Positions 35,681 through 45,205 of a stretch of DNA of 64,000 bases are shown in pieces. Under the pieces are notes generated by a model that made no database searches, was not told the DNA's origin, and saw only the letters and a list, made by a program, of their open reading frames with translations. The position numbers were made by a program, and so were the translations under genes. This DNA is from Clostridioides difficile_A. GTDB taxonomy: Bacteria; Bacillota; Clostridia; Peptostreptococcales; Peptostreptococcaceae. How positions within the stretch are numbered: position 1 is the first letter of the stretch; every line of letters starts with the position of its first letter. Location: positions 2,232,001-2,296,000 of the forward strand of contig OX246690.1 of NCBI GenBank assembly GCA_945909635.1, read 5' to 3'.

Positions 35681-36468
35681 TAAATAACCTCCATTATAGC
35701 TCTTTTTAAAAGTACTTTACTCATAGCTTTTCTATAATCCCTAGATGCTCTCATATTAGAACCAAAAGTTAATTCTTCTGACGCAATTTCTATTGCTTTA
35801 TCTATATTAACTTCATTAGCTTCATTATTAGATAGGAATTCACTAGCTTGTTTCGCAATCGTAGCTTTTTGAGGTCTTGCACCTACACATAATTTAAATT
35901 TTCCCATGTGTTTTGATACAGATACATTTAGGAGAGGATAATCACTCTTTGCATTTCTTAGTGATTTATAAGAAGCATTTTTATTTGTTTTCTTTATATA
36001 TACCTTAATTAGTAAATCTTTCTCATACTCTCTATTAAGAAACTCTTCCAGACTAATCCTTCCAGCTTTATATAATTCTACTTCTGTGTCTAATGAAAGC
36101 AATGCTACTATCAAGTCAGAAAAACCATATTTAGAGAATACTGTAGCTCCAACCGTTACTACATTTCTAAACTGAATTCCTATTATATCTTTAACTGAAT
36201 CTTCTATTATATCTCCAAAATTTTTTTTGACTATTTGACTTGTCTCTAAGGTTCTAAAAGTAGTCATAGAGCCAATCTCAATATAATCTTCATCTTCTTT
36301 TATATAGTCTAAGTTTAAATTAGATAATTCTATCCCTGTACCTATTCTTTTTTTCCCCATTCTTAAAAAAGCACTTCCACCAATCACTTGATTAGTTTTT
36401 CTTTTATTTAAAATTGAGTACGCTTCTTCTACTGTATCTGGCTGTACAATATCCATAACCGTAAACAT
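35680..36468 (-). CDS. FAD-binding subunit of the third hydroxylase
   Basis: A 262-residue flavoprotein subunit. The FAD-binding segments are QVIGGSAFLRMGKKRIG near residue 27 and IEIGSMTTFRTLE near 64. It is the first gene of a FAD, 2Fe-2S, Mo operon, an order different from the set at 7589-11149. GGGAGGA precedes the start. It is clearly less similar to the other two FAD subunits than they are to each other. Confidence 0.88.
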   Translation of the reverse strand: MFTVMDIVQPDTVEEAYSILNKRKTNQVIGGSAFLRMGKKRIGTGIELSNLNLDYIKEDEDYIEIGSMTTFRTLETSQIVKKNFGDIIEDSVKDIIGIQFRNVVTVGATVFSKYGFSDLIVALLSLDTEVELYKAGRISLEEFLNREYEKDLLIKVYIKKTNKNASYKSLRNAKSDYPLLNVSVSKHMGKFKLCVGARPQKATIAKQASEFLSNNEANEVNIDKAIEIASEELTFGSNMRASRDYRKAMSKVLLKRAIMEVI

Positions 36469-36586
36469 AAATTTCCTCCCTTATTTGCTATTCTTATTTT
36501 AAATACAACTAATTATATCATAGCTTCAACAAATTTTGATAATAAATATATCCAATATGTAAATTCTGTAAATTACTTCTACATAA

Positions 36587-36638
36587 AAAATGACTATTTC
36601 AACAATTATCATTAGATAATTTTAAAATAGCCATTATT
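36587..36638 (-). terminator. Terminator of the antiporter gene
   Basis: AATGACTATTT and AAATAGCCATT form the outer stem and ATTATC/GATAAT the inner one, with a run of A at 36584-36590 as the uridine tract on the minus strand. It separates the antiporter from the hydroxylase operon. Confidence 0.8.
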
Positions 36639-36660
36639 ATGTATTATTTAAAGTGAAATT

Positions 36661-37929
36661 TTAAAAAGTTGATACTTTTTCACTTATATTTATCACTTCT
36701 TCTTCTAATAATCCAAGTTTTTTAGCTACCAATTTTGTAGTACTTCCTTGTATTACTAACGTTATTAGTATAGTCATAAATACTACTGATGAAATTACTT
36801 CGTATCCAGGAACTTTCATTGCTGAAATGATACCACAAAGTGCAGCTGGTATTACTCCAGTTTCCCTTACCCACATCATAAATAACATTTCATTTTTACT
36901 CCATTTTGCTTCTCTATCCACAAGTGTACAAACTAAAACACAAAGTGGTCTTGCTATAAACATTAATACTAGTACTGTAATTACAGATGGTACAAAATAT
37001 TGGCCTAATTGAGCTAAATTAACTTGGCTACCTAATATTATAAATATTGCCATACGACAAATAGTACCTAAAGTTTCAGCAACATAGAAATCTGCATCAT
37101 AAGATTTTTGACTTAACCAAATTCTAAAGTTTTTCTTATTACCAGTTATTATACCTACAATAAAGCAAGACATGTATCCACTTCCACCTAATTTTGTAGA
37201 TAATTCATATGCAACAACAACTGAAATAACAGATATTATTGGTGCAAAATCTTTGAATATTCCATATGGTTTATCATTAACCAATTTCAAAAGCAGTATT
37301 CCTGTAATTAAACCAATCACAACTCCGACAATAACCATTGTCCCTAATTCATAAATATTTTCACTTAATGAAAATTTATTTGATAAAATTACAGCTAACA
37401 CTGCTGATGTTAATATAGCTCCTGTTGCATCATTAAAAGCTGATTCACTTATTACAGTTTGTTTTACTCTATCCTTTATTTTTACTTGATTAAATATAGG
37501 TACAAGAGTAGCTGGGTCTGTTGATGCTATTATAGTTCCTGCTAGTAAAGCAGTCATTGCACTTATTCCAAAAGCAAAGCTTATTACTTGTTGCATTATA
37601 AAAGCAGATATCACAACTCCTAAAGTAGCTAGTAAGAATACAGATATCTTTACATTTCTCAACACTTTTAAACTTATTTCTTTTCCACCTAAGTATAAGA
37701 TAAATGCAGAACCAAATGTAAGTATTAATTGATTTTCTATTTGAAATCCGCGAATATCTATAAATTTTAAAAATGATGGTCCTATTAGAATTCCTACAAG
37801 TAAAAATAGTACAACATCAGGAACTTTCAATATTTCGCTAAGCTTGCTACAAATTATTCCAGTTATACTTACAACAGCAAAAATCACCAATAAATTATTA
37901 CTGGCAATTGTGTGTATAGATGATTCCAT
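36661..37929 (-). CDS. Cation:proton antiporter, CPA1 family
   Basis: A 422-residue membrane protein with 12-13 hydrophobic segments. The ion-binding elements TIIASTDPATLVPIF and SESAFNDATGAIL match the conserved core of NhaP-type Na+(K+)/H+ antiporters. There is no C-terminal regulatory TrkA domain. The start at 37929 is set by GGGAGGAGA; the version to 37974 would put that site inside the gene. It is monocistronic. Confidence 0.85.
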   Translation of the reverse strand: MESSIHTIASNNLLVIFAVVSITGIICSKLSEILKVPDVVLFLLVGILIGPSFLKFIDIRGFQIENQLILTFGSAFILYLGGKEISLKVLRNVKISVFLLATLGVVISAFIMQQVISFAFGISAMTALLAGTIIASTDPATLVPIFNQVKIKDRVKQTVISESAFNDATGAILTSAVLAVILSNKFSLSENIYELGTMVIVGVVIGLITGILLLKLVNDKPYGIFKDFAPIISVISVVVAYELSTKLGGSGYMSCFIVGIITGNKKNFRIWLSQKSYDADFYVAETLGTICRMAIFIILGSQVNLAQLGQYFVPSVITVLVLMFIARPLCVLVCTLVDREAKWSKNEMLFMMWVRETGVIPAALCGIISAMKVPGYEVISSVVFMTILITLVIQGSTTKLVAKKLGLLEEEVINISEKVSTF

Positions 37930-38275
37930 GTCAGTCTCTCCTCCCAATATGCATGCATTATATGACATACTCATTTATTCGTTTTACTATATAATTATAG
38001 CACACAAATAAATGTTATCAATCATATTTTTTCCTTCCTGCAACTTAACCTTCATTTTTGATAATTAAATAACGCTTCTATAATTTTAATATTTTTTACC
38101 AGTTATTAAAAGGTTGATTTTGTCAAGTTTATAATATATATATATTAATACTATCTATACATATATCTTTTTTAGATATTTTTCGACTTTTTTTCTTATT
38201 AAAATAACTTTAAATTTAACAATAAAACATTTCATTATATATTTTTTTTAAAACGTACTATTTTCAACATTTTCA
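37930..38275. other. Intergenic, nothing recognised
   Basis: About 345 AT-rich bases between the antiporter and the 53-residue gene. I see no coding region or conserved RNA; it should hold the antiporter promoter but no hexamers stand out. Confidence 0.5.
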
Positions 38276-38437
38276 TTAACTTGGTTTATTCATTTTTTTC
38301 TTATCTATCCTATATCCAAGCATACTTCCTATATTTTTACTTGGATGTAATTCTTCAGCAATTTCAAGCTTGTTATGAAGATTTTTTTTCGTACTAAAAA
38401 TATTACTTCTATTTTTATCTTTTTTATCTTTTTTCAT
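38276..38437 (-). CDS. Small basic protein, 53 residues
   Basis: A short open frame with ATG at 38437, preceded by AAAGGA at a proper distance, and stop at 38276. The protein begins MKKDKKDKNRSNIFSTKKN and continues with LEIAEELHPSKNIGSMLGYRI, ending in lysines. The middle part looks like a real folded or binding motif rather than random AT-rich translation. It has no hydrophobic segment. Function unknown; a nucleic acid- or protein-binding role would fit its charge. It is followed on the plus-coordinate side by the terminator of the flippase-like gene. Confidence 0.6.
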   Translation of the reverse strand: MKKDKKDKNRSNIFSTKKNLHNKLEIAEELHPSKNIGSMLGYRIDKKKMNKPS

Positions 38438-38510
38438 ATTTTATCCTTTCAAAACAATATAAATTTTTCTATTTATTACTTATTATTTCAAATTTCTATA
38501 GTTTTAATCA

Positions 38511-38575
38511 AAAAAGGGAAATTTCTCAATATAATATAGCTTATTTAACACTATATTCGTATCTAGAATTTCCCT
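38511..38575 (-). terminator. Terminator of the flippase-like gene
   Basis: An outer stem AGGGAAATTTCT/AGAATTTCCCT and an inner ATATAG/CTATAT pairing form a long hairpin, with six A at 38510-38515 giving the minus-strand uridine tract. Confidence 0.8.
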
Positions 38576-38585
38576 AATTATTTTA

Positions 38586-39668
38586 CTAATTAAATTTTTC
38601 AATAACTTCCTCTAAATTAGAACTTACTTCTTCTTCTTTTTTCCAATTATTTAAGGTATAATGTGTCCTAAACGTAAACATCCCCGAGATTATTAATATA
38701 AAATAGTATACAAATCCACTATATAATAGTACTGAATACCCTAATAACTCTTTGGGAATTATTTTTGAAAACATAGTAAAGAATGTAACTTCATTCGCTC
38801 CAACATTTCCTGGTGTTGGTACTGGCGATATTGCCATATACAAAAACACTTGTAGTGTCATTATATGTATGTAGGATACTCCTTTTAGATTTGAAGCTTT
38901 ATACACACAATAGACTATACTAAAATACGCTATTAGTTGCAACACAGTAAGTAATATACTTAAAACTAAAACTCTCACATTTTTAATAAATATTTTTATA
39001 GAGTAATTATAATCATCAATATAATGATTTACTCTATCACGTTTTGAATCTAAGAATTTAAATGTCTTAAATTTAGATAAAAAATTAATCAAAATTTCTG
39101 CTACCATTTTTACTTGTTTTGGACTAAATACTATTAGTAGTCCACCTAACAACATACTTACATTCATAATCATCCCGACCGTTATCAAAACTCTAACAGA
39201 ATGTATTTGTTGCATTAATAACGGCTTATTTAGTAAAATTAAAATTCCACAAAACATGGTAACTGTACTTTGAAACACCACTGTCTTGTTAGTAACTATA
39301 GCTACTGATTTGCTAAGGCTCACATCATATTTTGTAAGTGCATATATTTGCATTGGTTGACTCCCAGATGCAAATGGAGTAACTAAGTTATAGTAAAATC
39401 CCATTGTAGCCATTTTTATACCAATAAATTTTACTTTTGTTTTCTGAACTGCATTTATTATCAAATGAGTTACAATAGCTTCAATTAGCATATATACTAG
39501 TATTATTAATATTCCAAAGAATATATAAGCCTTATTTACCATTCTTATAATTTTAGGTATCATTTTTATATCTAAAGTGGTTAACACTAAATAAGTAGTA
39601 ATACATATCAAAAATAGCAAAAATCCATATTGAATAAAATCTTTTTCTTTTTTGGATAGTTTTCTCAT
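38586..39668 (-). CDS. Flippase-like integral membrane protein (lysylphosphatidylglycerol synthase TM-region family)
   Basis: A 360-residue protein with about eight transmembrane segments, of the UPF0104/YbhN family that corresponds to the flippase half of MprF. The conserved segments GFYYNLVTPFASGSQPMQIYAL (near 88-110) and SPVPTPGNVGANEVTFF (near 270) are present. No soluble synthase domain follows, so it would move a lipid rather than make one. AGGAGA precedes the start. Substrate unknown. Confidence 0.82.
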   Translation of the reverse strand: MRKLSKKEKDFIQYGFLLFLICITTYLVLTTLDIKMIPKIIRMVNKAYIFFGILIILVYMLIEAIVTHLIINAVQKTKVKFIGIKMATMGFYYNLVTPFASGSQPMQIYALTKYDVSLSKSVAIVTNKTVVFQSTVTMFCGILILLNKPLLMQQIHSVRVLITVGMIMNVSMLLGGLLIVFSPKQVKMVAEILINFLSKFKTFKFLDSKRDRVNHYIDDYNYSIKIFIKNVRVLVLSILLTVLQLIAYFSIVYCVYKASNLKGVSYIHIMTLQVFLYMAISPVPTPGNVGANEVTFFTMFSKIIPKELLGYSVLLYSGFVYYFILIISGMFTFRTHYTLNNWKKEEEVSSNLEEVIEKFN

Positions 39669-39771
39669 TTATTTTCTCCTAAATTTTTTCATATCACTAT
39701 ATCATAGTATACTACTTAACATATTCTTTGCAATACTAAAAAAAATAAGTCTCTATTTGACACAAATACAT

Positions 39772-41367
39772 CTATAAACTTTTAAAAATTTTTACTCCTT
39801 TAGTAGAAATAATTCTCCATATCATAAAATCTAGTATTAATGTAAGCACACTTGCTAAAACAATATACATATTTAAAAATGAAATTCCCATTAATATATA
39901 TATACCTCCAAGTACAACTATATATATTAATGATGCTAACATTGTAACTATCATACTTGCACTTCTCTTTACAACTGCAACTTCATTTTTCCAATCAAGA
40001 TTTGGATATAATAGATTTGTTAATAACCCCATCAAAGCTACAAACATTGAAAAAGTTGTAAGTAAACAAATTGATACAATAATAAATTGGACTTCAAAAT
40101 CTAATTTTATAGACACTAATATCAAACACAAAATAGATAATGGTGCATTCAATAAAAAATTCATCAATATTTTTGACCAGAATATTTCTTTCTCATCTAT
40201 TGGAGAAGATTTTAATATCCATAAATTTTTTCCTTCAAAAGAAATCGAACAATATGTTGTACAATTCATTACCATTATAAAGAAGAACACTCCTAATAAC
40301 TGTATTTTTATGAGACTAAAATCAATATTCATTTTTAGCAATTCAGCCATTTTATCTGCCCCAAATAGTAATATTAAAATTGTACCTACTATTAGAAATA
40401 ACAGACCAACAGATGAATTTAAAAAGTAAATGAATGAAGAAGAATATCTTTTAAACTCCTTTTTTAATAGAGCTTTTGATGGTCTTGAAATTTTTTGACT
40501 CTTAAACTCATAACTTTTTGACTTATAACTTTCACGCATTTTAGAATTTATATTTTTAAATCTTTTAGCAAATAAAGTTATAAACATAAAAAATGGTATT
40601 ATTGATATCGATATAAATGCTAAAAAAGAAATTATACTTCCTGTTTTAAGAGCATCAACAAAATAATATGTAGGTGGATATATTTTTCTAATAGTTTCTG
40701 AAATAGATACACTATTCTTTAACATTTCAGCTGATATAGAATTCAGTCTTGACATAAATAGAGTATAAAGTAAAAGCAATATTACACTACCTATGATTAA
40801 TACTAAATTTTTATATTTTATTTTTGATGATATCTGCCCTATAAATAAAAAAATTATTGATGATGCAACTATTGGTAATAGAGGCAAAGCTAAAAATAAT
40901 AATATTAAATAAGGAAAATAAGCTATACTTACATCAGAATTAAAAAAATAAACTACTGCTGGTATAATCATACATACTGAAGAAAATAAATAGTTTGTTC
41001 CAATCAACATCAATATTTTACTTGCTAGTATAGTAGATTCTTTTATAGGTAAACTAGTCAAGAGATCTAAATCTTTTGCTTGAAATAGATATGATGAAGT
41101 TTTGTATAATGATGTAACGATAGTTGTTAATGTTGACAGTCCAAACCCAAATATCAGTAACATTTCCATTTGATTTATCTGTTTCAAAATATCAACTAGA
41201 GAAAGACTTAAGCTAGTTACATAAAAAATTAGCAACCCTGCTATAATAACAATTGAAAATACCATTCCCATTATTTTTTGTTTTTCTCTTCCATCTGCTT
41301 TTTTTAAAGTATTCAATTTAAATTCATTTATTATATTAGTTTTTATTAATATACTTAGATTGTTCAT
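39772..41367 (-). CDS. ABC-2 type exporter permease
   Basis: A 531-residue membrane protein with about 12 hydrophobic segments and a soluble loop in the middle. The segment DLDLLTSLPIKESTILASKIL near residue 90 and the related DEKEIFWSKILMN near 385 are repeated features of large two-half ABC-2 exporters. It follows the ATPase gene by 46 bases, and the two form an ABC exporter. Substrate unknown. Confidence 0.82.
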   Translation of the reverse strand: MNNLSILIKTNIINEFKLNTLKKADGREKQKIMGMVFSIVIIAGLLIFYVTSLSLSLVDILKQINQMEMLLIFGFGLSTLTTIVTSLYKTSSYLFQAKDLDLLTSLPIKESTILASKILMLIGTNYLFSSVCMIIPAVVYFFNSDVSIAYFPYLILLFLALPLLPIVASSIIFLFIGQISSKIKYKNLVLIIGSVILLLLYTLFMSRLNSISAEMLKNSVSISETIRKIYPPTYYFVDALKTGSIISFLAFISISIIPFFMFITLFAKRFKNINSKMRESYKSKSYEFKSQKISRPSKALLKKEFKRYSSSFIYFLNSSVGLLFLIVGTILILLFGADKMAELLKMNIDFSLIKIQLLGVFFFIMVMNCTTYCSISFEGKNLWILKSSPIDEKEIFWSKILMNFLLNAPLSILCLILVSIKLDFEVQFIIVSICLLTTFSMFVALMGLLTNLLYPNLDWKNEVAVVKRSASMIVTMLASLIYIVVLGGIYILMGISFLNMYIVLASVLTLILDFMIWRIISTKGVKIFKSL

Positions 41368-41413
41368 GTTTTATCATTCCTCACTTTAGACACTATATTG
41401 TATAAAAAACAAT

Positions 41414-42121
41414 TTATTTTTCTATTAACTCCAAAAAAATACTTTCAAGTGAATTACTTCCTTTAACTTCTTCTGTGCTTCCATAAGCAATTATATTTCC
41501 ATCCTTTATTATGGCAATCTTATCACAAATTTTTTCGGCAACTTCTAAAACATGTGTTGAGAAAAATATACAACCACCTTTTGCACAGAATTCTTTCATA
41601 ATCTCTTTCAATATAAACGATGCCTTTGGGTCAAGACCTACAAAAGGTTCATCAAGAATTAAAATTTTTGGATTATGTATTAAAGCTGAAATTATGGCTA
41701 ATTTTTGTTTCATACCATGTGAATATGAAGATATTAAATCTCCTAATGCTTTATTAAGTTCAAACTTATTCGAATAATATTTTATTAACTCTTCTCTTTT
41801 ATTTTTATCAACTTCAAATATGTCTGCTATAAAATTAAGATATTGTACACCAGTTAATGATTCATATAAATCCGGATTATCAGGTATATATGCCATTTCT
41901 TTTTTACATTCAACAGGTTGTTTTTTTATCGACTTAGAATTTACAAGCACCTCTCCCTCTTCAAAATCGTGTATCCCAACAATTGCCTTAATAGTAGTAG
42001 TTTTACCTGCACCATTATGACCTATAAACCCAAAAAGCTCTCCATCATTTACATCAAATGAAATATTATTTACTACTTTCTTATTTTTATATGATTTAGA
42101 TACATTGATTATCTTTAACAT
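41414..42121 (-). CDS. ABC transporter ATP-binding protein
   Basis: A 235-residue ATPase with Walker A GHNGAGKTT near residue 34, signature SYSHGMKQKLA near 132, Walker B ILILDEPFVGLDP near 153, and the switch His in FFSTHVLE. It energises the permease encoded next. GGAGGG precedes the start, and the only upstream signal is the palindrome at 42143-42181. Confidence 0.9.
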   Translation of the reverse strand: MLKIINVSKSYKNKKVVNNISFDVNDGELFGFIGHNGAGKTTTIKAIVGIHDFEEGEVLVNSKSIKKQPVECKKEMAYIPDNPDLYESLTGVQYLNFIADIFEVDKNKREELIKYYSNKFELNKALGDLISSYSHGMKQKLAIISALIHNPKILILDEPFVGLDPKASFILKEIMKEFCAKGGCIFFSTHVLEVAEKICDKIAIIKDGNIIAYGSTEEVKGSNSLESIFLELIEK

Positions 42122-42142
42122 AATTTCCCTCCATATTATAGT

Positions 42143-42181
42143 TTTGATAGTTGTTATATATAATATATAACAACTATCAAA
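42143..42181. promoter_or_regulatory. Perfect 39-bp palindrome upstream of the ABC exporter
   Basis: Arms of 19 bases (42143-42161 and 42163-42181) are exact reverse complements around one central base. It lies 22 bases before the ATPase start. It could be an operator for a dimeric repressor or a hairpin in the leader. No regulator gene is adjacent. Confidence 0.65.
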
Positions 42182-42375
42182 TAATTACAACTTTTATTTG
42201 TTTATTTTTAAAGTTTAGAAAATACAAAACCCTTAGAAATATGGAAATATAAATTATATTTACTTCTAAATTACACATAATTATAAAAGAATATATAGTT
42301 CGATTTGCTTAAACAATGTATAATAAAAAATAGTTGACTATAATAATATTAATGATTAAATAGAAGGAGCAAAAC

Positions 42376-43521
42376 ATGAATACATTTGAACAATTAAAAA
42401 TAAGTTCTACTTTGATAGATGGGCTTAAAAAACAAGACATAACTTCTCCAACAGAAGTTCAGTCACTTGCTATAGAAAATATAATACAAAATAAAGATTT
42501 ATTGATTAATTCTCAGACTGGAACAGGAAAAACACTGGCATATCTTCTACCTATATGTGAAAAAATTGATACATCAAAAAGAGAGACACAAGCGCTTATA
42601 CTTGCACCTACACATGAACTAGTAATGCAGATTACAAACCAAGTTGAATTATTAGCTAAAAACTCAGAAATTCCTTTAACTTCTTTAGCTTTAATTGGGG
42701 AAGTAAATATACAAAAGCAAATAAAAAACATAAAAACAATAAAACCACATATAGTAATTGGTTCTTGTGGAAGAGTTTTAGACTTAATAAAACAAAAGAA
42801 ATTAAAATCACATAATATAAAAACTATCGTCTTAGATGAAGTAGACAATCTATTGAATGGAAAAAATATAACTTGTATAGAAGATATAATAAGAACTACA
42901 TTAAGGGATAGACAGATTATAGGATGTTCTGCAAGCCTTACTGATAATACTATAAAAATTTGTGATAAAATTATGAAAGAATTTGAAATAATAAAAACGA
43001 AAGAAAAGTCACAAATAAATCCTAATATAAATCACTCATATTTATTAGGTGAAATAAGGGATAAATTTAATTTTCTTAGAAAAACATTAGCTGCCACAAA
43101 TCCAAAAAGAGCAATTGTATTTGTAAACAACGAAAAAAATATAGAAGTCCTAGTATCAAAACTAAATTATCATAATTATAAGGCAATTGGAATCTTTGGA
43201 AACATGGCAAAAGAAGATAGAAAAAATGCAATAAATAAATTTAAACTTGGAAAAGCAAAAATTTTAATTACAACTGATTTATCTGCTCGTGGACTAGATA
43301 TAGTAGATGTAAGTCATGTTTTTAATTTAGATTTTCCAAAAAGTAAAAATGAATACTTGCATAGATGCGGCCGAACTGCTAGAGGGAATCGAGATGGTAA
43401 CACAATCTCAATAATAACAAAACAAGAATTAGATGTGATAAAGGATTTACAAAAAGAATTTAATATAACAATTGTGCCTAAAATTTTACAAAATGGAAAG
43501 CTAATAGATACAGTTAAATAA
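42376..43521 (+). CDS. DEAD-box RNA helicase with variant motifs
   Basis: A 381-residue two-RecA-domain helicase. The Q motif (SPTEVQSLAI), motif I SQTGTGKT (46-53), motif V TTDLSARGLDI and motif VI HRCGRTARG are normal. Motif II reads DEVD instead of DEAD, motif III SAS instead of SAT, motif Ia PTHELV instead of PTRELA, and Ib GSCGR instead of TPGR. There is no C-terminal RNA-binding extension. AGAAGGAGC precedes the start. It is monocistronic with a strong terminator. A role in RNA or ribosome remodelling is expected, but the specific target is unknown. Confidence 0.88.
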   Translation: MNTFEQLKISSTLIDGLKKQDITSPTEVQSLAIENIIQNKDLLINSQTGTGKTLAYLLPICEKIDTSKRETQALILAPTHELVMQITNQVELLAKNSEIPLTSLALIGEVNIQKQIKNIKTIKPHIVIGSCGRVLDLIKQKKLKSHNIKTIVLDEVDNLLNGKNITCIEDIIRTTLRDRQIIGCSASLTDNTIKICDKIMKEFEIIKTKEKSQINPNINHSYLLGEIRDKFNFLRKTLAATNPKRAIVFVNNEKNIEVLVSKLNYHNYKAIGIFGNMAKEDRKNAINKFKLGKAKILITTDLSARGLDIVDVSHVFNLDFPKSKNEYLHRCGRTARGNRDGNTISIITKQELDVIKDLQKEFNITIVPKILQNGKLIDTVK

Positions 43522-43533
43522 TTTAACAAATAC

Positions 43534-43582
43534 AAAAGAGCTGTAATTTCTCATTAAAACATGTTAGAAATTACAGCTCTTT
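43534..43582. terminator. Bidirectional terminator between helicase and purine permease genes
   Basis: A 17-bp stem (43534-43551 with 43566-43582) has an A run on one side and T on the other, and lies between two converging genes. Confidence 0.9.
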
Positions 43583-43615
43583 ATTTTATTAAATTAATTT
43601 TTTAAATAATATTCA

Positions 43616-44992
43616 TTATAAAAGCCAAAGTTTTATTATAAATAATATAGCCAAGACAATCATTACTATAGAAACATGCTTCTTATCTTCTGCTTTTTTA
43701 GTTCCAAATATATTGTAAAATACATTTACGAAAACATAAGTTAATATACCTAAAGTTAAACCATCACCTATACTATAAGTTAATGCCATACAAGCAATAG
43801 TAACAAATGCTGGAACACCTTCAGTTATATTGTCAAACTCTATATCCTTAACTGTACCAAGCATTAAATATCCAACATATATTAAAGCTGGTGCTGTAGC
43901 ACATGATGGAATTGCTATAAATACAGGAGAGAAAAACATTGCAGCTAAGAATAAAATCCCAACTGTAACTGCTGTCCATCCAGTTCTTCCACCTGCAATA
44001 ACTCCTGTTGAACTTTCAACATAAGTTGTAACTGTAGACACTCCAAGTCCTGCACCTACTGTAGTTGCAACTGCGTCTGTAAGTAAAGCTCTTCCTACAT
44101 TAGGAACATTTCCTTTTTCATCTAGCATGTTTGCTTTAGAACAAACACCTACTAATGTACCAACTGTATCAAAGAAATCAACAAATAAAAATGTGCAAAC
44201 TACTACTAAAAATCCACCTATATTCGTTGGATGTAATACATATCCTAAATCTATTTTACCTGCTATTGGTGCTAAACTTTCAAATTTAAATACTCCACCA
44301 GGTAAATATATCCCTAGTTTTTGTGCATACTCTGGATTCATAAAAGCAAATCCCCAAGCAAGTAATGAACTTACTACTATTCCAAAAAGTATAGAACCTT
44401 TAACTCTTTTTTTATCTAATACAGCAATAATTACTAATCCTATACAAGTTATTATTACTGCTGGTGTAAATCTACCCATTTTGATAAGAGTAGCTTGATC
44501 TCCAATAACAATTCCGCTATTTACTAAACCTATAAGTGCAATAAATATACCAATACCACCTGTAACAGCTAATTTCATATTTTTTGGTATTGCATTTACA
44601 ACAGCCTCACGAACTCCACTTACTGATAAAACTATAAAAATAATACCTTCTACAAATACTGCTGTAAGAGCCACTTCCCAAGGAACACCCATTTGTAAAA
44701 CTACTGTGTATGCAAAAAATGCATTAAGACCCATACCTGATGCCAAAGCAAAAGGAAGATTTGCAACTACACCCATTAAAATACATCCAAATGCTGCTGC
44801 TAAACATGTCCCTGTAACAAGTGCACCAGCTGGCATACCTGTCTCAGATAAAATATTTGGATTTACAGCTATTATATAAGCCATAGTTAAAAAAGTAGTT
44901 ACTCCTGCAATGACTTCTTTTTTCATATCAACATTTTTATTAGTCAAAATTGGAAAAAGTTTCTGCATGGTACTACTGTTTGTTGTTTGCAT
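43616..44992 (-). CDS. pbuG: Guanine/hypoxanthine permease (AzgA-type NCS2)
   Basis: A 458-residue membrane protein. The segments EVIAGVTTFLTMAYIIAVNP, NLPFALASGMGLNAFFAY and FFDTVGTLVGV are hallmarks of the AzgA branch (PbuG/PbuO, AdeP, GhxP), distinct from the XanQ-like proteins earlier in the window. It takes up guanine, hypoxanthine or adenine. The guanine-type riboswitch in the leader points to regulation by guanine/hypoxanthine and so to PbuG function. It is monocistronic. The start is followed by a normal N-terminal segment and preceded by AGGAGGTG. Confidence 0.92.
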   Translation of the reverse strand: MQTTNSSTMQKLFPILTNKNVDMKKEVIAGVTTFLTMAYIIAVNPNILSETGMPAGALVTGTCLAAAFGCILMGVVANLPFALASGMGLNAFFAYTVVLQMGVPWEVALTAVFVEGIIFIVLSVSGVREAVVNAIPKNMKLAVTGGIGIFIALIGLVNSGIVIGDQATLIKMGRFTPAVIITCIGLVIIAVLDKKRVKGSILFGIVVSSLLAWGFAFMNPEYAQKLGIYLPGGVFKFESLAPIAGKIDLGYVLHPTNIGGFLVVVCTFLFVDFFDTVGTLVGVCSKANMLDEKGNVPNVGRALLTDAVATTVGAGLGVSTVTTYVESSTGVIAGGRTGWTAVTVGILFLAAMFFSPVFIAIPSCATAPALIYVGYLMLGTVKDIEFDNITEGVPAFVTIACMALTYSIGDGLTLGILTYVFVNVFYNIFGTKKAEDKKHVSIVMIVLAILFIIKLWLL

Positions 44993-45017
44993 AACAACAC
45001 CTCCTATTAAATTTTAC

Positions 45018-45052
45018 AAAAAAACGACACAGTAATTGATAAGCTGAGCCGT
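45018..45052 (-). terminator. Riboswitch-controlled terminator of pbuG
   Basis: ACGGCTCAG and CTGTGTCGT (45024-45032 and 45044-45052) form a stem with one wobble and one mismatch, followed on the minus strand by seven U. It lies between the purine aptamer and the gene, as expected for the expression platform. Confidence 0.8.
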
Positions 45053-45067
45053 ATCCTTCATAATTCA

Positions 45068-45089
45068 GTTAATTAAATATTTAATTAAC
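45068..45089 (-). other. Perfect 22-base palindrome in the riboswitch linker
   Basis: GTTAATTAAATATTTAATTAAC lies between aptamer and terminator. It may form part of the antiterminator or be a simple AT hairpin. Confidence 0.4.
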
Positions 45090-45099
45090 TAAATAATAG

Positions 45100-45173
45100 T
45101 ATACATAGTCAGAATATTTACGGTATTCCGGTAGAAACTTATGACCCATATTGTCAAAATTATATGTTATACA
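45100..45173 (-). promoter_or_regulatory. Purine (guanine-type) riboswitch aptamer
   Basis: The minus strand contains the conserved core: ACATATAAT after P1, ATATGGG, AAGTTTCTACCGG, ACCGTAAAT and TCTGACTATGTATA. The base that pairs with the ligand is C (GACTATG), the guanine/hypoxanthine form; adenine riboswitches have U there (GATTATG). It lies between the promoter at 45206-45234 and the terminator at 45018-45052. Confidence 0.93.
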
Positions 45174-45205
45174 ATCCAAAACATTATTTTTTCTTTACGA
45201 ATATT

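Noticed and set aside
26700..36468. A prophage or integrative element around the McrBC unit
   Set aside because: No integrase, transposase, attachment repeats or tRNA gene border was seen, and base composition is like the surroundings.
36469..36586. Sigma-54 promoter before the third hydroxylase operon
   Set aside because: No matching spacing or core; this operon appears to be controlled differently.
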